The notes below the pieces were generated by a model that was given only the letters and a program-made list of their open reading frames with translations, was not told the origin of the DNA and ran no database searches. The translations under genes were made by a program, and so were the position numbers. A stretch of DNA of 49,168 nucleotides. It comes from Mnemiopsis leidyi. Its lineage: Eukaryota; Ctenophora; Tentaculata; Lobata; Bolinopsidae. The stretch lies in assembly GCA_000226015.1 (NCBI GenBank), contig JH154707.1, forward strand, positions 17,262 to 66,429. The letters are read 5' to 3'. Shown in pieces: positions 40,901 through 43,925 of the stretch; within the stretch, counting starts at the first letter, position 1, and each line of letters starts with the position of its first letter.

Positions 40901-40980
40901 TGACGATACTGTAGAGGGACTGGGTGTGCGGGTGGGCTGCAATCTGTATTAGTGCCCATATCACATCCTGCTCTTTGTCT
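1723..40980 (-). CDS. MYCBP2: MYCBP2/PAM/Highwire-type E3 ubiquitin ligase, ~60 exons, both ends outside window
   Basis: PHR-family proteins are very large (~4,000-4,700 aa) E3 ligases that control synapse formation, axon growth and degeneration. They act through DLK/JNK signalling and use a C-terminal RING-Cys relay. I translated the minus strand exon by exon. The domain order matches the family: N-terminal helical region, RCC1 repeats interrupted by a Cys-rich/acidic insert, PHR1, helical linker, PHR2, conserved ESDHPY region, filamin-like domain, SH3-like segment, HHPGC zinc region, Ser-rich linker and DOC start. Almost all junctions are GT-AG with matching phase. Four joins do not close in phase as I read them (25998 to 25692, 9364 to 9096, 8675 to 8579, 7768 to 6739), so a micro-exon or a mis-set boundary is likely there. 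The 5' exons lie beyond 40980. The rest of DOC, the RING and the terminal Cys domain lie left of position 1. Exons are given in the block entries. Confidence 0.95.
2150..4371 (-). CDS. MYCBP2: MYCBP2 exons: Ser-rich region and helical region before DOC
   Basis: Exons are 4189-4371, 3780-3968, 3395-3601, 2862-2969, 2513-2692 and 2150-2305, all phase 0 at both ends. 4189 reads VPPNLPTVSTSDLEEQLSNT. 3780 is Ser/Met/Pro-rich with possible phosphorylation sites (CLSPMTPMSPCMSSRFSGTP). 3395 ends SPVKKSLSIAAIPRKGKW. 2862 ends LATVISLDRGWLFGFMSQ. 2513 reads ADWLLKTVSSLPILHSVLWR. For 3395-3601 I chose the acceptor at 3602 because it keeps phase 0, and its donor could be 3395 or about ten bases lower. 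A run of exons that are all symmetric phase 0 would tolerate exon skipping. Confidence 0.88.
3141..3358. repeat. 35-bp minisatellite, ~6 copies
   Basis: The unit contains aataaacaagacgagtatga followed by caagaaaactacttg. The array lies in the intron on the donor side of MYCBP2 exon 3395-3601 and ends about 35 bp from the donor. Copies differ by a few bases (aagg/aaga, an inserted taa). Confidence 0.9.
4547..5295 (-). CDS. MYCBP2: MYCBP2 exons: CELCG/HHPGC zinc-binding region
   Basis: The two in-phase exons are 5132-5295 and 4547-4698. They encode CELCGQKVPHPVTYHMSKHH then PGCKSNCG, followed by GMGYNGKGIYCSGWSGLCGD then CTWYLLCSEC. This is a strongly conserved PHR-specific Cys/His cluster (family CELCG...PHPVTYHMRQAHPGCG...GWAGNCGDGG...TWYLVCDRCR). 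The pattern of paired CxxC and HxxxHPGC suggests zinc coordination. The exon boundary falls between the CxSNC and GMGYN pieces. Confidence 0.96.
5401..7883 (-). CDS. MYCBP2: MYCBP2 exons: low-complexity central linker
   Basis: Exons are 7768-7883, 6659-6739, 6398-6487, 6140-6205, 5578-5678 and 5401-5477, and 6956-7046 is possible. 6659 reads YLWHYGAVDDAMAAAAYIKF, a short helical segment. The others are Ser/Lys-rich (GDSDHQDLKRHKSTPSK; RDPTAPCKKRTSSYT; DDSNKDSSNRPKKKRSKKC). 5578 reads MLCSLWDSVKDLIMTCATTK. From 6739 down to 5401 every join is in phase. From 7883 to 6739 it is not, so an exon is missing or 6956-7046 (ending SDTSDLVDDIE) belongs here with another boundary. Assignment rests on phase and position more than on identity. 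Confidence 0.75.
6031..6138. repeat. 29-bp tandem repeat, 4 copies, abutting a MYCBP2 donor
   Basis: Units start at about 6032, 6061, 6090 and 6119 (acgtgaacaatatgggctaa followed by gaagaataa). The last unit reads into gggctgacc, which is the donor of exon 6140-6205 on the minus strand. Confidence 0.9.
7083..7200. repeat. Short tandem repeats in a MYCBP2 intron
   Basis: There are several ~20-22-bp units of the type cttggtatagttatatcgg, followed by three partial copies of atcaacgaaatttgatt. This is intronic, between exons 6739 and 7768. Confidence 0.8.
8046..8803 (-). CDS. MYCBP2: MYCBP2 exons: basic linker and SH3-like segment
   Basis: Exons are 8675-8803, about 8403-8579 and 8046-8192. The first is Lys-rich (KTRVIERTKPVVKTKKSEQL), like the family linker after the filamin domain. 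The second contains KCGAAGHTLRGAMSCSSSPL then GLLPAGTTLLISR, and the third opens VQNSEGLWGMLSE. Together they match AGLRIRSHPSLQSEQIGIVK...TITFIDEIHNDDGVWLRL, a bacterial-SH3-like fold in the family. The 8675 exon ends with one extra base at its best donor, while 8579 begins on a codon boundary. A gtaaca donor at 8682 would be in frame. Confidence 0.88.
8944..10173 (-). CDS. MYCBP2: MYCBP2 exons: filamin-like (Ig) domain
   Basis: Exons are 9989-10173, 9666-9822, 9364-9467 and 8944-9096, with a possible small exon at 9193-9280. The first ends FLKDFMGGNKSTSGGRLA and the second starts in phase with WLDPTESVEITKAFIEIGIF, matching the family join SSGGRLARWLQPDS. The last reads YNNGFYSITWEPDQPGTYEM then TVYIDGAAI, the end of a filamin repeat. 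The 9364 donor leaves two codon bases, whereas both 9280 and 9096 want one, so exon structure between 9364 and 9096 is unresolved. The candidate 9193-9280 peptide (IREVTSPAPKSDS) resembles the family EELRFASPTPKRPS, so it may be real with a different boundary. Confidence 0.88.
9512..9542. repeat. Fragment similar to the palindromic element at 20.7 kb
   Basis: The 31 bases actcaaattatttaattaat followed by agtagttgttg match the inner part of the left arm at ~20791-20822 with one or two differences. This indicates a dispersed family. Confidence 0.7.
10205..10722. repeat. Diverged minisatellite, ~60-bp units with a ~310-bp higher-order repeat
   Basis: About nine variants of ctgcttctaggacgattatt recur between 10219 and 10722, separated by attttcagttatgatttcgg-like and cttctattta-like segments. 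The block at ~10230-10320 recurs at ~10540-10625, giving a higher-order period near 310 bp. The array runs straight into the left arm of the fold-back element at 10723, whose sequence contains a degenerate unit. The array may have expanded from the element's end. Confidence 0.85.
10723..11710. mobile_element. Fold-back structure with 214-bp inverted arms, probable terminal repeats of the adjacent Penelope-like element
   Basis: The left arm 10723-10936 and right arm 11497-11710 are near-perfect reverse complements of equal length (for example aggatggatgatgattcttt against aaagaatcatcatccatcct). They enclose about 560 bp of AT-rich spacer without a gene. The right arm ends one or two bases before the open frame of a Penelope-like element. 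Penelope-like elements are known to carry terminal repeats that may be direct or inverted, so the arms plausibly belong to it. An independent fold-back insertion is the alternative. Confidence 0.75.
11710..12132 (+). mobile_element. Penelope-like retroelement ORF, N-terminal part, truncated by assembly gap
   Basis: An open frame runs from about 11710 into the N run. It reads KLERLANTFARESRQPS, then ELRYRGVCLPPVND, ALAWLRENTRNGTFGVLQAD, then KGGAKVLLTKDKI and SSIYTDLG. The AD-KG-(x)-V-(V/L)-(L/M) box followed by a [S]xxxY segment is the conserved N-terminal signature of Penelope-like reverse transcriptases (family form LPADKGxAVVVM). The RT core and the GIY-YIG endonuclease would fall in or beyond the gap and are not visible on the far side. 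Confidence 0.75.
12133..12480. other. Assembly gap (348 N)
   Basis: A run of N interrupts the Penelope-like element. The size may be estimated rather than real. A repeat that could not be assembled is likely here. Confidence 0.99.
12646..12745 (+). repeat. Dispersed ~97-bp repeat, copy 1
   Basis: The sequence gtgacaatgtc...aaaatatttctacaa...ttagctcgtttcattgcct followed by cgcgaacgacacaatgaaag matches 41452-41551 almost base for base. It contains a small inverted repeat, ttcattg against caatgaa. It may be the 3' tail of the Penelope-like element or a separate short element. Confidence 0.85.
12870..13864 (-). pseudogene. Rhodopsin-type GPCR remnant with frameshift and no start codon
   Basis: Two overlapping-frame ORFs together cover a seven-TM receptor. 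The first has TM1 (LLSISTISLNIFVIKF), TM2 (SLLYTFISILDILCAIGTI), TM3 with SCRCSVFCNLVLAVSRT (SRT at the DRY position) and TM4 (VLYAVPWIVLYGL). It ends at a stop near 13340. The second frame, shifted by one base, continues directly with FLIGLGLAEK, TM5 (FIGQVIIVIISSIIQVI), TM6 (ITVLLMSTLFVLCNSP) and TM7 with LNPVIII. The first ORF has no in-frame ATG before TM1 and an upstream TGA. So there is one frameshift plus a missing start. It sits in the same orientation as MYCBP2, in the intron between exons 14685 and 10173. A decayed gene is favoured; an assembly error plus an upstream exon is the alternative. Confidence 0.75.
13789..13824. repeat. AT-rich palindromic microsatellite (tatatgtacatata)
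   Basis: tatatatatgtacatatatg lies in the N-terminal coding part of the GPCR remnant and encodes an unusual ICTYIYTS stretch. Confidence 0.8.
14284..14568. repeat. Perfect 143-bp tandem duplication
   Basis: 14284-14426 and 14427-14568 are identical as far as I can compare (start cactcatttagctgaggaaa, end ggcattcatcg). The identity suggests a recent duplication. It lies 117 bp from the donor side of MYCBP2 exon 14685-14902 and holds no ORF of note. Confidence 0.95.
14685..16181 (-). CDS. MYCBP2: MYCBP2 exons: post-PHR2 conserved region with ESDHPY motif
   Basis: There are five in-phase exons: 16076-16181, 15723-15926, 15339-15535, 15063-15180 and 14685-14902. Exon 15339 reads VIVESDHPYPEATVLHYQTV then WMVAEFSPESGIGPDDSLEI, a near match to the family AVIESEHPYKPACVMHYKVT and WMTIEFDPQCGTAQSEDVLR. 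Exon 14685 reads FSCKVSGYKFKKERRTLHHL then EHILADLAGSC, matching YGFKCFAIGYEFSPG...LEKELANLGG. Exon 15723 is Pro-rich (DPITPSPVPPEGE) followed by hydrophobic helices. This region looks like a further beta-sandwich. The 14685 exon ends phase 0 and joins directly to 10173 across a 4.5-kb intron that holds a GPCR remnant and mobile elements. Confidence 0.95.
16281..17383 (-). CDS. MYCBP2: MYCBP2 exons: PHR2 domain
   Basis: There are four in-phase exons: 17156-17383, 16752-16904, 16522-16640 and 16281-16362. They read RFSSVNISSWNSKAKPDAIS then FKVHNSSVFLSGIGVF, then CDIEILVKD and GHFCRINFKKPLALK, then AEVQYTVKVQLYSQS and CGLDGVTFTFYE, then SSGTNVSVGQIPFLIYK. The order matches PHR2 (SWNTGNGSPDAICFSV, LKENVKYAVRLRNYG, CPDGVTFTFS, SSNGTNQTRGQIPQILY). 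The first exon donor at 17156 is duplicated in a 32-bp tandem repeat on the intron side. Confidence 0.96.
17088..17175. repeat. 32-bp tandem repeat containing a MYCBP2 splice donor
   Basis: Two full units (taacctgaaatattccaata followed by ccgctcaaattc) plus flanking partial copies are present. The donor of exon 17156-17383 is in the exon-proximal copy. The intronic copy carries the same AG/GT-bearing string 32 bp further on. Confidence 0.9.
17577..18546 (-). CDS. MYCBP2: MYCBP2 exons: helical linker between PHR1 and PHR2
   Basis: Exon 17940-18546 (607 nt, the largest here) and exon 17577-17759 are in phase. The large exon begins RKVVDPKDASSNTADVMPLG and runs into WETGLDHLLGIIKLS, aligning in position with the family segment CFESLLSILHWSWTT. 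It later has LLKECQDLLSAILQLP and HIWASFLAAFQSY, helical sequence comparable to LQECHNTFTACFHSFYP. The second exon includes RLSDMSLGSQDGGIED, a polar acidic loop, and ends VISLAVSD. The upstream intron (18547-23132, 4.6 kb) contains two plus-strand genes, an intact GPCR and a transporter remnant. Confidence 0.93.
18547..19365. other. Intronic spacer upstream of the GPCR
   Basis: No confident gene. A plus-strand ORF at 18945-19169 encodes a 74-aa polar peptide without recognised similarity. The last ~200 bp should contain the GPCR promoter or 5'UTR, but no convincing TATA or initiator was identified. Confidence 0.5.
19366..20343 (+). CDS. Intronless class A (rhodopsin-like) GPCR
   Basis: A 325-aa seven-TM receptor. 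I use the ATG at 19366 because it has a strong Kozak context (gccatgg) and the longer frame would begin at GTG. Numbering from this Met: TM1 with GFPGN (23-27); TM2 with SLNDCLVC (the conserved Asp at 54); Cys82 before TM3 and Cys157 in ECL2 for the usual disulphide; TM3 end VNR (105-107) in place of DRY; TM5 ~173-202; TM6 with TVTYLLCNIP, lacking the CWxP toggle; TM7 with NPLIY (286-290). The tail is Arg/Ser-rich. Family-level features are clear, but the ligand is unknown. The loss of both DRY Asp and CWxP suggests unusual activation, common in lineage-specific invertebrate receptor expansions. It is nested in a MYCBP2 intron on the opposite strand. Possible aataaa poly(A) signals follow at ~20515. 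Confidence 0.9.
   Translation: MADFSRPLDILYGILALICCLIGFPGNCFAAKHFYQKKKDVAQINYLMISLNDCLVCLMVLPTGISFLLTRDPGMLDSPVVCQVWATLNFTVMRMAVFLTMILSVNRSMSLMFPFRRSSYRTPILSVATFFTFLTSQLVVTYWWGFRARYNTYLVGCLWSGDNDDPDVLSRAMYLEVSMILTYVLPVFLVSLGCISSTIVLLRHSGAVGDAPFNRNHRASKTIVIFTVTYLLCNIPLAASVILQTVGVHSNWTINLLKFDYDNPPYLFYFKNFITVISTAINSAINPLIYLWRFKDYGRSLRDSSRRLSQILRRSISIRRSGEQG
20691..20972. mobile_element. Palindromic non-autonomous element (MITE/fold-back)
   Basis: Two ~140-bp arms are inverted copies of one another at roughly 90% (left begins atgatgaataggactaatag, right ends ctattagtcctattcatcat) and meet at agtattaatact near 20831. The 12-bp sequence acttaagcaaat occurs at 20645-20656 and again at 20976-20987, on either side. 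It could be a long target-site duplication if the element includes ~34 bp left of the palindrome. No ORF. Confidence 0.8.
20973..21600. other. Spacer upstream of the transporter remnant
   Basis: No exon recognised. It contains a short ttgttgttgtt run at ~21071. The sequence is less AT-rich near 21350-21500 and could hold the ancestral promoter of the downstream gene, but no defined element is visible. Confidence 0.4.
21601..22703 (+). pseudogene. SLC35G/EamA-type drug-metabolite transporter with one frameshift
   Basis: Frame 1 from ATG 21601 encodes a polar N-terminus and the start of TM1 (SGISYMLVSSITAIPVK), then a stop at ~21860. The next frame continues immediately with GVILQYLSDMPTGMVLMIFS and the remaining membrane segments, to 22703. 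Conserved DMT features include LPLGDASALIFTMPLWTGIL and FLKERYTIAQLFCTIIGLLG (end of the first EamA repeat), and ASTATLVKNLDIVLGFIVQV (second repeat). A single missing base at about 21852-21860 explains the break. Family members have about ten TM helices and move organic solutes; the substrate here is unknown. It is intronless and nested opposite MYCBP2. Either a recent pseudogene or an assembly indel. Confidence 0.8.
23077..23146. repeat. Perfect 35-bp tandem duplication across a MYCBP2 exon-intron junction
   Basis: 23077-23111 and 23112-23146 are identical (caaataagcgctactgtcta followed by ccttctgaacaagaa). The second copy contains the last 14 exon bases and the donor of exon 23133-23278. 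The first copy provides an identical donor 35 bp further into the intron, and using it would shift the frame. Confidence 0.95.
23133..24999 (-). CDS. MYCBP2: MYCBP2 exons: PHR1 domain
   Basis: There are four in-phase exons: 24913-24999, 24608-24737, 24363-24435 and 23133-23278. They read FGGGWGYSQKSVDAILMTTD then TDILLYGLG, then LYGGRGNYTAKLKIYDIG and EPDDGDLIF, then LVAGTWYRVTAK, then GPSSDCGN and SSKRSNNGTDSGSGQIPQ. This is the complete PHR beta-sandwich fold with its hallmark GGGWGYS, GLxGGRGxYTAKIK and SNNGTD...GQIPQ motifs. PHR domains in this family bind partners such as RAE1-type proteins and F-box/MYC-related factors. The open frame continues past the 24608 donor to a stop, but the gtatga donor and the next exon restore the conserved order. 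The 23133 donor lies in a perfect 35-bp duplication. Confidence 0.97.
23304..23396. repeat. 14-bp tandem repeat, ~6-7 copies
   Basis: Units of ggcgttaagacatg (or ggcgtttagacatg) lie about 25 bp on the acceptor side of MYCBP2 exon 23133-23278. Confidence 0.9.
23509..24255. repeat. Cluster of nine 14-bp hairpin motifs CGGACtsTTGTCCG, both orientations
   Basis: The motif cggactgttgtccg or cggactcttgtccg, or its complement, occurs at about 23509, 23543, 23561, 23576, 24061, 24146, 24167, 24182 and 24243. Each has CGGAC pairing with GTCCG around a 4-5-base loop. All lie in the intron between the last two PHR1 exons. Spacing is irregular, so this is not a simple tandem repeat. Confidence 0.85.
25124..26103 (-). 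CDS. MYCBP2: MYCBP2 exons: RCC1-PHR1 connector
   Basis: Exon 25998-26103 encodes DDEVEIILDDGKFVLCSVGE. The exon at about 25562-25692 encodes DHVLCFDEVYKTIWSANKRS, like the family GVCLDPVYDVIWRFRPNT. Exon 25124-25298 encodes LLPHLTTEVNKEALCYGLLC, like the family helix before PHR1. The 25998 donor leaves two codon bases, while the clear acceptor at 25692 needs one. An acceptor at 25685 (ttaag) would restore frame but is weak. Either a micro-exon or that weak site is used. The 25692 side carries four 48-bp intronic repeats that copy the pre-acceptor sequence. Confidence 0.85.
25690..25886. repeat. 48-bp tandem repeat, 4 copies, at a MYCBP2 acceptor
   Basis: Units begin near 25699, 25747, 25795 and 25843 (ctttagaactgggagtgata and so on). 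The exon-proximal copy merges with the acceptor of exon 25562-25692. Confidence 0.9.
26254..27862 (-). CDS. MYCBP2: MYCBP2 exons: final RCC1 blades
   Basis: There are four exons: 27740-27862, 26982-27154, 26555-26653 and 26254-26389. They read VKQVACGMHHT, then LLLENGDVYGFGCNSSGQLG and CGATHTVVLAGNQ, then VFSCGKYMDGQLGR, then VTSVTAVGNRTFVTCR. These match four consecutive conserved pieces of the PHR RCC1 propeller in order (CGFHHSVVLMENGDVYTFG, GSNHTAVLL, GSFSKGQLGR, ASGDQTFLR). Phases agree throughout. The 26982 donor and the 27740 acceptor both sit inside short tandem repeats, described separately. Confidence 0.95.
26774..26990. repeat. 53-bp tandem repeat containing the donor of MYCBP2 exon 26982-27154
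   Basis: The string acacacctgattc occurs at 53-bp spacing (26811, 26864, 26917 by the tgatt position) and again at 26983, where it is the real exon end and donor. Each intronic copy therefore repeats about seven exonic bases plus the gtgtgta donor. Confidence 0.92.
27859..27982. repeat. ~40-bp tandem repeat containing the acceptor of MYCBP2 exon 27740-27862
   Basis: gtacct recurs at 27859 (true junction), 27906 and 27946, each followed by aacgttcagttttgttg. On the minus strand each copy presents a ...AG/GTAC string, so three potential acceptors are lined up. Confidence 0.9.
28226..28994 (-). CDS. MYCBP2: MYCBP2 exons: Cys-rich zinc-binding insert and acidic tract within the RCC1 propeller
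   Basis: There are three exons: 28841-28994, 28533-28669 and 28226-28330. The first reads DGMCEPGTHVWRNILCMICF then CGECTGYGPGCC. The second reads ECGCGAGDSGCSICGCCKTC then AKE. This CxxC-dense insert is specific to PHR proteins and matches the family pattern CPPGMHKW...CGDCTGYG...CGCGSGESGC. The third exon is strongly acidic (SEDDSSNSDNSSVEEDEEDY) and carries a likely disordered linker. Phases agree across all three. The order CxxC block, basic stretch (HKKNAKFKAKPEPKP), acidic block resembles the spacer that loops out of the propeller in the human protein. Confidence 0.95.
28996..29242. repeat. ~50-bp tandem repeat, 5 copies, at the acceptor of MYCBP2 exon 28841-28994
   Basis: cagcttttcttagtttgttt-like units recur near 29013, 29068, 29114, 29161 and 29212. 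Several carry the caggggggctgg string which, read on the minus strand, is the pyrimidine tract ending at the acceptor. Confidence 0.88.
29429..30259 (-). CDS. MYCBP2: MYCBP2 exons: RCC1 repeats before the Cys-rich insert
   Basis: There are two exons, 30098-30259 and 29429-29587. The first begins with a Lys/Pro-rich stretch (KPKKKPAPSKPK) and then an RCC1 blade ending TECGQLYMFG. The second has VALGHNHAAILTTAGTVYTM then GSNTQGQCGR, closely matching the family blade with AMGKAHTCVLMKNGEVWTFG and NNKGQCGR. Both joins are in phase. The preceding 2.9-kb intron (30260-33130) holds a small gene on the opposite strand. Confidence 0.95.
31004..31912 (+). CDS. Small coiled-coil protein gene nested in a MYCBP2 intron (2-3 exons)
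   Basis: Exon 31121-31342 ends KYL at a gtgagg donor. Intron 31343-31480 ends ttttcag, and exon 31481-31912 reads to a stop. Joins are phase 0. The ~217-aa product is basic at the N-terminus (NLKTFRKRLKIR), with a charged helix in exon 2 (YLQKEQERKEQEEIERKERI) that should form a coiled coil, then a Ser/Pro-rich tail ending RLPPLREELSTNNRR. The start is ambiguous: ATG 31121, or a tiny leader exon in which ATG at 31004-31006 is followed at once by gtaagt and splices to 31133 (cattacag), giving MNKNSF in the same frame. I do not recognise the family. It sits opposite MYCBP2. Confidence 0.65.
33049..33106. repeat. Short gatatcttgataat tandem repeats near a MYCBP2 donor
   Basis: Four copies of atatcttgata lie within 60 bp and stop about 25 bp from the donor of exon 33131-33240. 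Confidence 0.8.
33131..36104 (-). CDS. MYCBP2: MYCBP2 exons: N-terminal helical region and first RCC1-like blades
   Basis: There are nine exons: 35954-36104, 35600-35754, 35338-35479, 35035-35129, 34775-34925, 34256-34468, 34009-34076, 33453-33541 and 33131-33240. All nine join in phase. The first encodes SVASLHSVFELLRQ, like the family segment with CEVFELIKET. Later ones read MASDGLHVYIFNSGELFKFS and LIDKWVELPVGS, the latter matching the family GKWVELP motif just before a blade that ends EDGKPYIAG. In the family this stretch leads into the seven-bladed RCC1-like propeller that binds regulatory partners. The 34256 exon is the longest (213 nt) and ends at GCDSEKMCHVV, before a short 68-nt exon. 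Confidence 0.93.
36105..38189. other. Long MYCBP2 intron, no confident gene
   Basis: A plus-strand ORF at 36280-36507 (75 aa, with LKASAKRKLLQLQQGDGSE) looks like degraded mobile-element coding sequence, but no family signature was seen. The rest is AT-rich and featureless. Confidence 0.5.
38190..38510 (+). mobile_element. Non-LTR retrotransposon (LINE) ORF2 C-terminal remnant, frameshifted
   Basis: One frame reads IIGKWDHVTPLLKEAHFFPI then RQSFEYKI. A second frame continues FKCINNMAPDYLTKCIRGKS and LSLCGHAVWNLL. This is the typical C-terminal end of CR1/L2-like LINE ORF2 (HVTPxLKxLHWLPIxxRIxYK ... ALNGxAPxYL ... GxRAFxxAAPxLWN). One frameshift lies near 38300, and upstream RT sequence is absent. 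It is an old 5'-truncated copy in the MYCBP2 intron. Confidence 0.8.
38880..39326. repeat. ~29-30-bp minisatellite with palindromic unit, ~15 copies
   Basis: The unit cgcatcggtattatacgata followed by ccgcacata is repeated with length and base variants (irregular copies at ~39050 and ~39185-39215). Each unit contains the near-palindrome cggtattatacgataccg. Confidence 0.95.
39330..40790. other. MYCBP2 intron, no gene seen
   Basis: AT-rich sequence with short ORFs only. No domain, splice-bounded exon or repeat family was recognised apart from local AT-rich tracts. Confidence 0.5.
40791..40980 (-). CDS. MYCBP2: MYCBP2 N-terminal region exon (most 5' exon found)
   Basis: The reading frame is open across 190 nt, with a good acceptor (ttgttgcag) and donor (gtaagt). 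The peptide starts DKEQDVIWALIQIAAHPHTQ and ends in an acidic stretch EAEDDDKPALSQ. It ends in phase 0, and the next exon 4.7 kb downstream (35954-36104) begins in phase 0, which supports the link. The sequence is too diverged to place by residue identity. Its position before the VFELLRQ segment fits the part of the family N-terminus that precedes the RCC1 region. It has no start codon, so at least one further exon lies upstream, possibly beyond the right edge. Confidence 0.7.
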
Positions 40981-43496
40981 CTGCAACAAAACTTAAATTA
41001 TTTAGAGATCAGCTATTGTGGTCTTAAGAGAAGACGGCAGTACCATGCCATGCTATTGAGCTATTTATTTCATATATTAGCTACTACAGTTCTGTAAATC
41101 CAACTCCTTAAAGTAAACAGGAAGTTTTAAGTGATGAAGTACCCCGGCCCAAGTTATCCCAAAAATCTTATAGTTTTTTAGGTAAGAAATTCAACTTTTT
41201 TTTTAAACCTAGCTTGGCAATGACCACTGAAAAATTTTCAAGGTTGTACAGGAACGACTTAAATCGGCATAATAGTAGAAGGATTCTATGGTGAGGGTTA
41301 TGGTAGGCTGGTTTGACTTGGCAAATCTATAAAGAAAGGCTAGGGGGGATCCAGCCGTTCAATTACATACTATATATTGATTAAGGCTGTCACATTCTTC
41401 TTCCTTAATATTTTATAATCTTACTTTTTTATAAATTAAATACATTTACGAGTGACAATGTCAAAGTAGCTGTTTATGAAGAAAATATTTCTACAATAAT
41501 TTAGCTCGTTTCATTGCCTTCGCGAACGACACAATGAAAGTGTAACTGTCCCCTTACATCATGAAAGACATATCATTTGAACAGGTCAGAATAATTACCT
41601 TTGGCTCGGATCAGATAAAACGCTAGCAAGATTTATCTTCTTGTCTTCCATACCAAATATTGATCATTCTCATACCATAACTGCATTTAGGGGAGAGTAA
41701 GTAAATACATAAATACACAAGACTTACTTACTCATAGATCGCAATTATTTAATTAATTATATTATATAATTTAATTAGTTAATTGCATTATTTAGAATGT
41801 CCCAGTCACGCACGTGCAAATTTGGGGGGAGGGTAAGATTTGAATTTGAATATTAAATTTGTGACACAATACAATGACAATAAGTTCACAATTTTTGCGC
41901 CCGCATAAGGTGGTTAGAGATATGGGTGGTATACAGTGGGGTTAGCAGGATGGTCTTCGGGCCTGGGCCTCTCCTTTATTAAAAAGCAATTGTGCAGGAT
42001 TAGATAGTTTTTAATTCAATACACCGTGCATCACTGTAGACTGATTAATATAATGAATGAGATCGTGAGTGTGGGATTTGATTAATGATTGGTCTTGCGA
42101 ATTGGGACATGGCAATCAAAGTGTTTGTCTGTATGATGGAACTGACAACAAAAATTTAAAAAGACATTGTCGGCTAAAATATTTCATCAAACACAAAAAG
42201 TCACTGAAAATCATGATGATTGATCGATTCGGACGGAACAAAATGTGCATTGTGATATTAGCGATATAAAGTTGTTTGTTTACTTTAATCACTCTTCGTA
42301 AATGATGAAATCCGACTTATAAAACTAAGGATTAGGAGTGATTTTTGCGAATTTTCCCATTGTAGTAGATCAGTTGTAACCAAATGCAACAGGATATTAA
42401 AGGTTTTAGATGATAATGAATGAATGTCTGATGGATTACTGGCTGCACAGTGCTTGCTTTACATCATTTTAAGTTGAATTCAGACATTTGGCAAAAATTC
42501 ACTAACATACCTTAAACATATTGCGACACTGATCAAATCGTCAAACGAAGCAATAGCAAATCAAACTAACAACCAAGTGCAAGAGTTTTAGTGCACACAA
42601 TTTTAATTTTATAATGCATGTGCCATTTCAATTTTATTTACACGGGGCCCACTATCAATGAAATAGCTCAGGCCTAAAATCTCTGCAAGCGAGTGGCAAG
42701 TATGTAAAGTATAGTATTATTCTTCATTATTCTCAAATAAGATTTTAACATCTCCGGCTGGGTGATTCCATAATCTTTGTTAGGTTAGTTGACTCACTTC
42801 TAAATAGCTCTAAAATTCACTTGAGAAGATATTGAAGGTTATCAACTTTTACCACCTATTTTTTGAGCACTTTGGGAATATTGTTAACCTCAATTATGGC
42901 CCATTACTGACTTTGTGAGTGCTTTGAGGGTATATTGTAGCAGGAATGATATTTGAGATAGCTTATCTTGTTAGCATCTTGTTAGCATCATTAAAGAGGT
43001 AGTTATCAGGGTAATAAGGGGCCAAAATGAACCCAAAAATTAACCCTGGTCCCACCAATAGTACTCCAAGCTGATGTGGAATCCAAATCTCAAACTTGTG
43101 TTGCTGAGGATATGTGGGGTCCTTTGAGTGCGCGCACTCGTGTATGCATACGCTTTTAATCTTTGCCACATATTGGGGGAGAAAATGAGGGTAACTTCAC
43201 AGTTTCATATTATAGCTGATATTGCAGCTTCCTCTAAGGCTGATGCAAATCGTTTGTACTATACTCATGTGTGTGCCTCAAACATTAACATACATCTCTT
43301 AATACTGTTTCAGCTAAGGTCATACTTTTCAGCTCGTACCATATACCGTTAATAGATTCCTCAAACCAGTAATACTGCATTCCACAACTATACCAAAGCC
43401 TGGAGTGATTATAGGATGGTGGCCTTGAGGTATTATTTCTAGATCTACCAATCCTAGAAAACTGTGCTAACAATATTTGCATTTGCAACCTACTTT
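40981..43496. other. Upstream MYCBP2 intron or flank, mostly featureless
   Basis: No exon recognised. It contains the second copy of the ~97-bp dispersed repeat (41452-41551). ORF fragments at 42069-42269 and 43128-43352 have no similarity I can name. Confidence 0.5.
41452..41551 (+). repeat. Dispersed ~97-bp repeat, copy 2
   Basis: The match to 12646-12745 spans gtgacaatgtc to gaaagtgtaactgtcc, with scattered substitutions and a short deletion. The sequences outside the match differ, which marks the ends of the shared unit. Confidence 0.85.
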
Positions 43497-43499
43497 GAT

Positions 43500-43925
43500 C
43501 CACTCAACGGAAAGAGTGGAAAACCATAAATGTGGGTTAAATAAGGAAGCCTCAAATGAATGATCTAGAATCTTCCAAATTGCCCCTTCAGTACAACGTA
43601 ATGCAAATGCGAATGTAGGTCACTCCCTTAGACGGGATGGTCTGAGGTGCTCACCTCTTTTTCTGTAACCCTGAGCCACTCTGTATAACAGAGGCACTAA
43701 ACAAGCTGTAGGGGGTTAGTCTTACGAGCCAGGGAGTGTACATTTCCAGCCGAAGCTGTACCAGACGCAGTCTGGGACTGGCCGACTTGCCACAGCCGGG
43801 GATCGAACCCCGGTCTGCCGCATGGGAGGTGTAAATAAAAGCACTACACCACCCAGCCGATTCAGTACAACTCTATTGATAATTGAAGCCTGGGTACAGG
43901 TGTAACTACTATTTCAACACTACAA
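43500..43925. repeat. Dispersed ~120-bp repeat (copy D), split by a SINE
   Basis: 43500-43597 (gggttaaataagg...tctagaatcttcc...ccccttcagtacaac) and 43872-43925 (aagcctgggtacaggtgtaac) together match the repeats at 47193, 47561 and 47944. The interruption is exactly the SINE at 43598-43860. Confidence 0.85.
43598..43860 (-). mobile_element. tRNA-derived SINE with 11-bp target-site duplication
   Basis: Read on the minus strand, the element starts tcggctgggtggtgtagtgc (A-box-like, 43841-43851 region) and has ggggttcgatcccc (B box, 43798-43811). A non-tRNA body and a short 3' tail follow. It is flanked by ttcagtacaac at 43587-43597 and 43861-43871, a perfect target-site duplication that defines both ends (263 bp). 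RNA polymerase III would transcribe it from the internal A and B boxes, with LINE machinery for mobility. Confidence 0.9.

Noticed and set aside
43780-43860. tRNA-like segment considered as a functional tRNA gene
   Set aside because: The cloverleaf is incomplete, it continues into a long non-tRNA body and is flanked by a target-site duplication, so it is a SINE.
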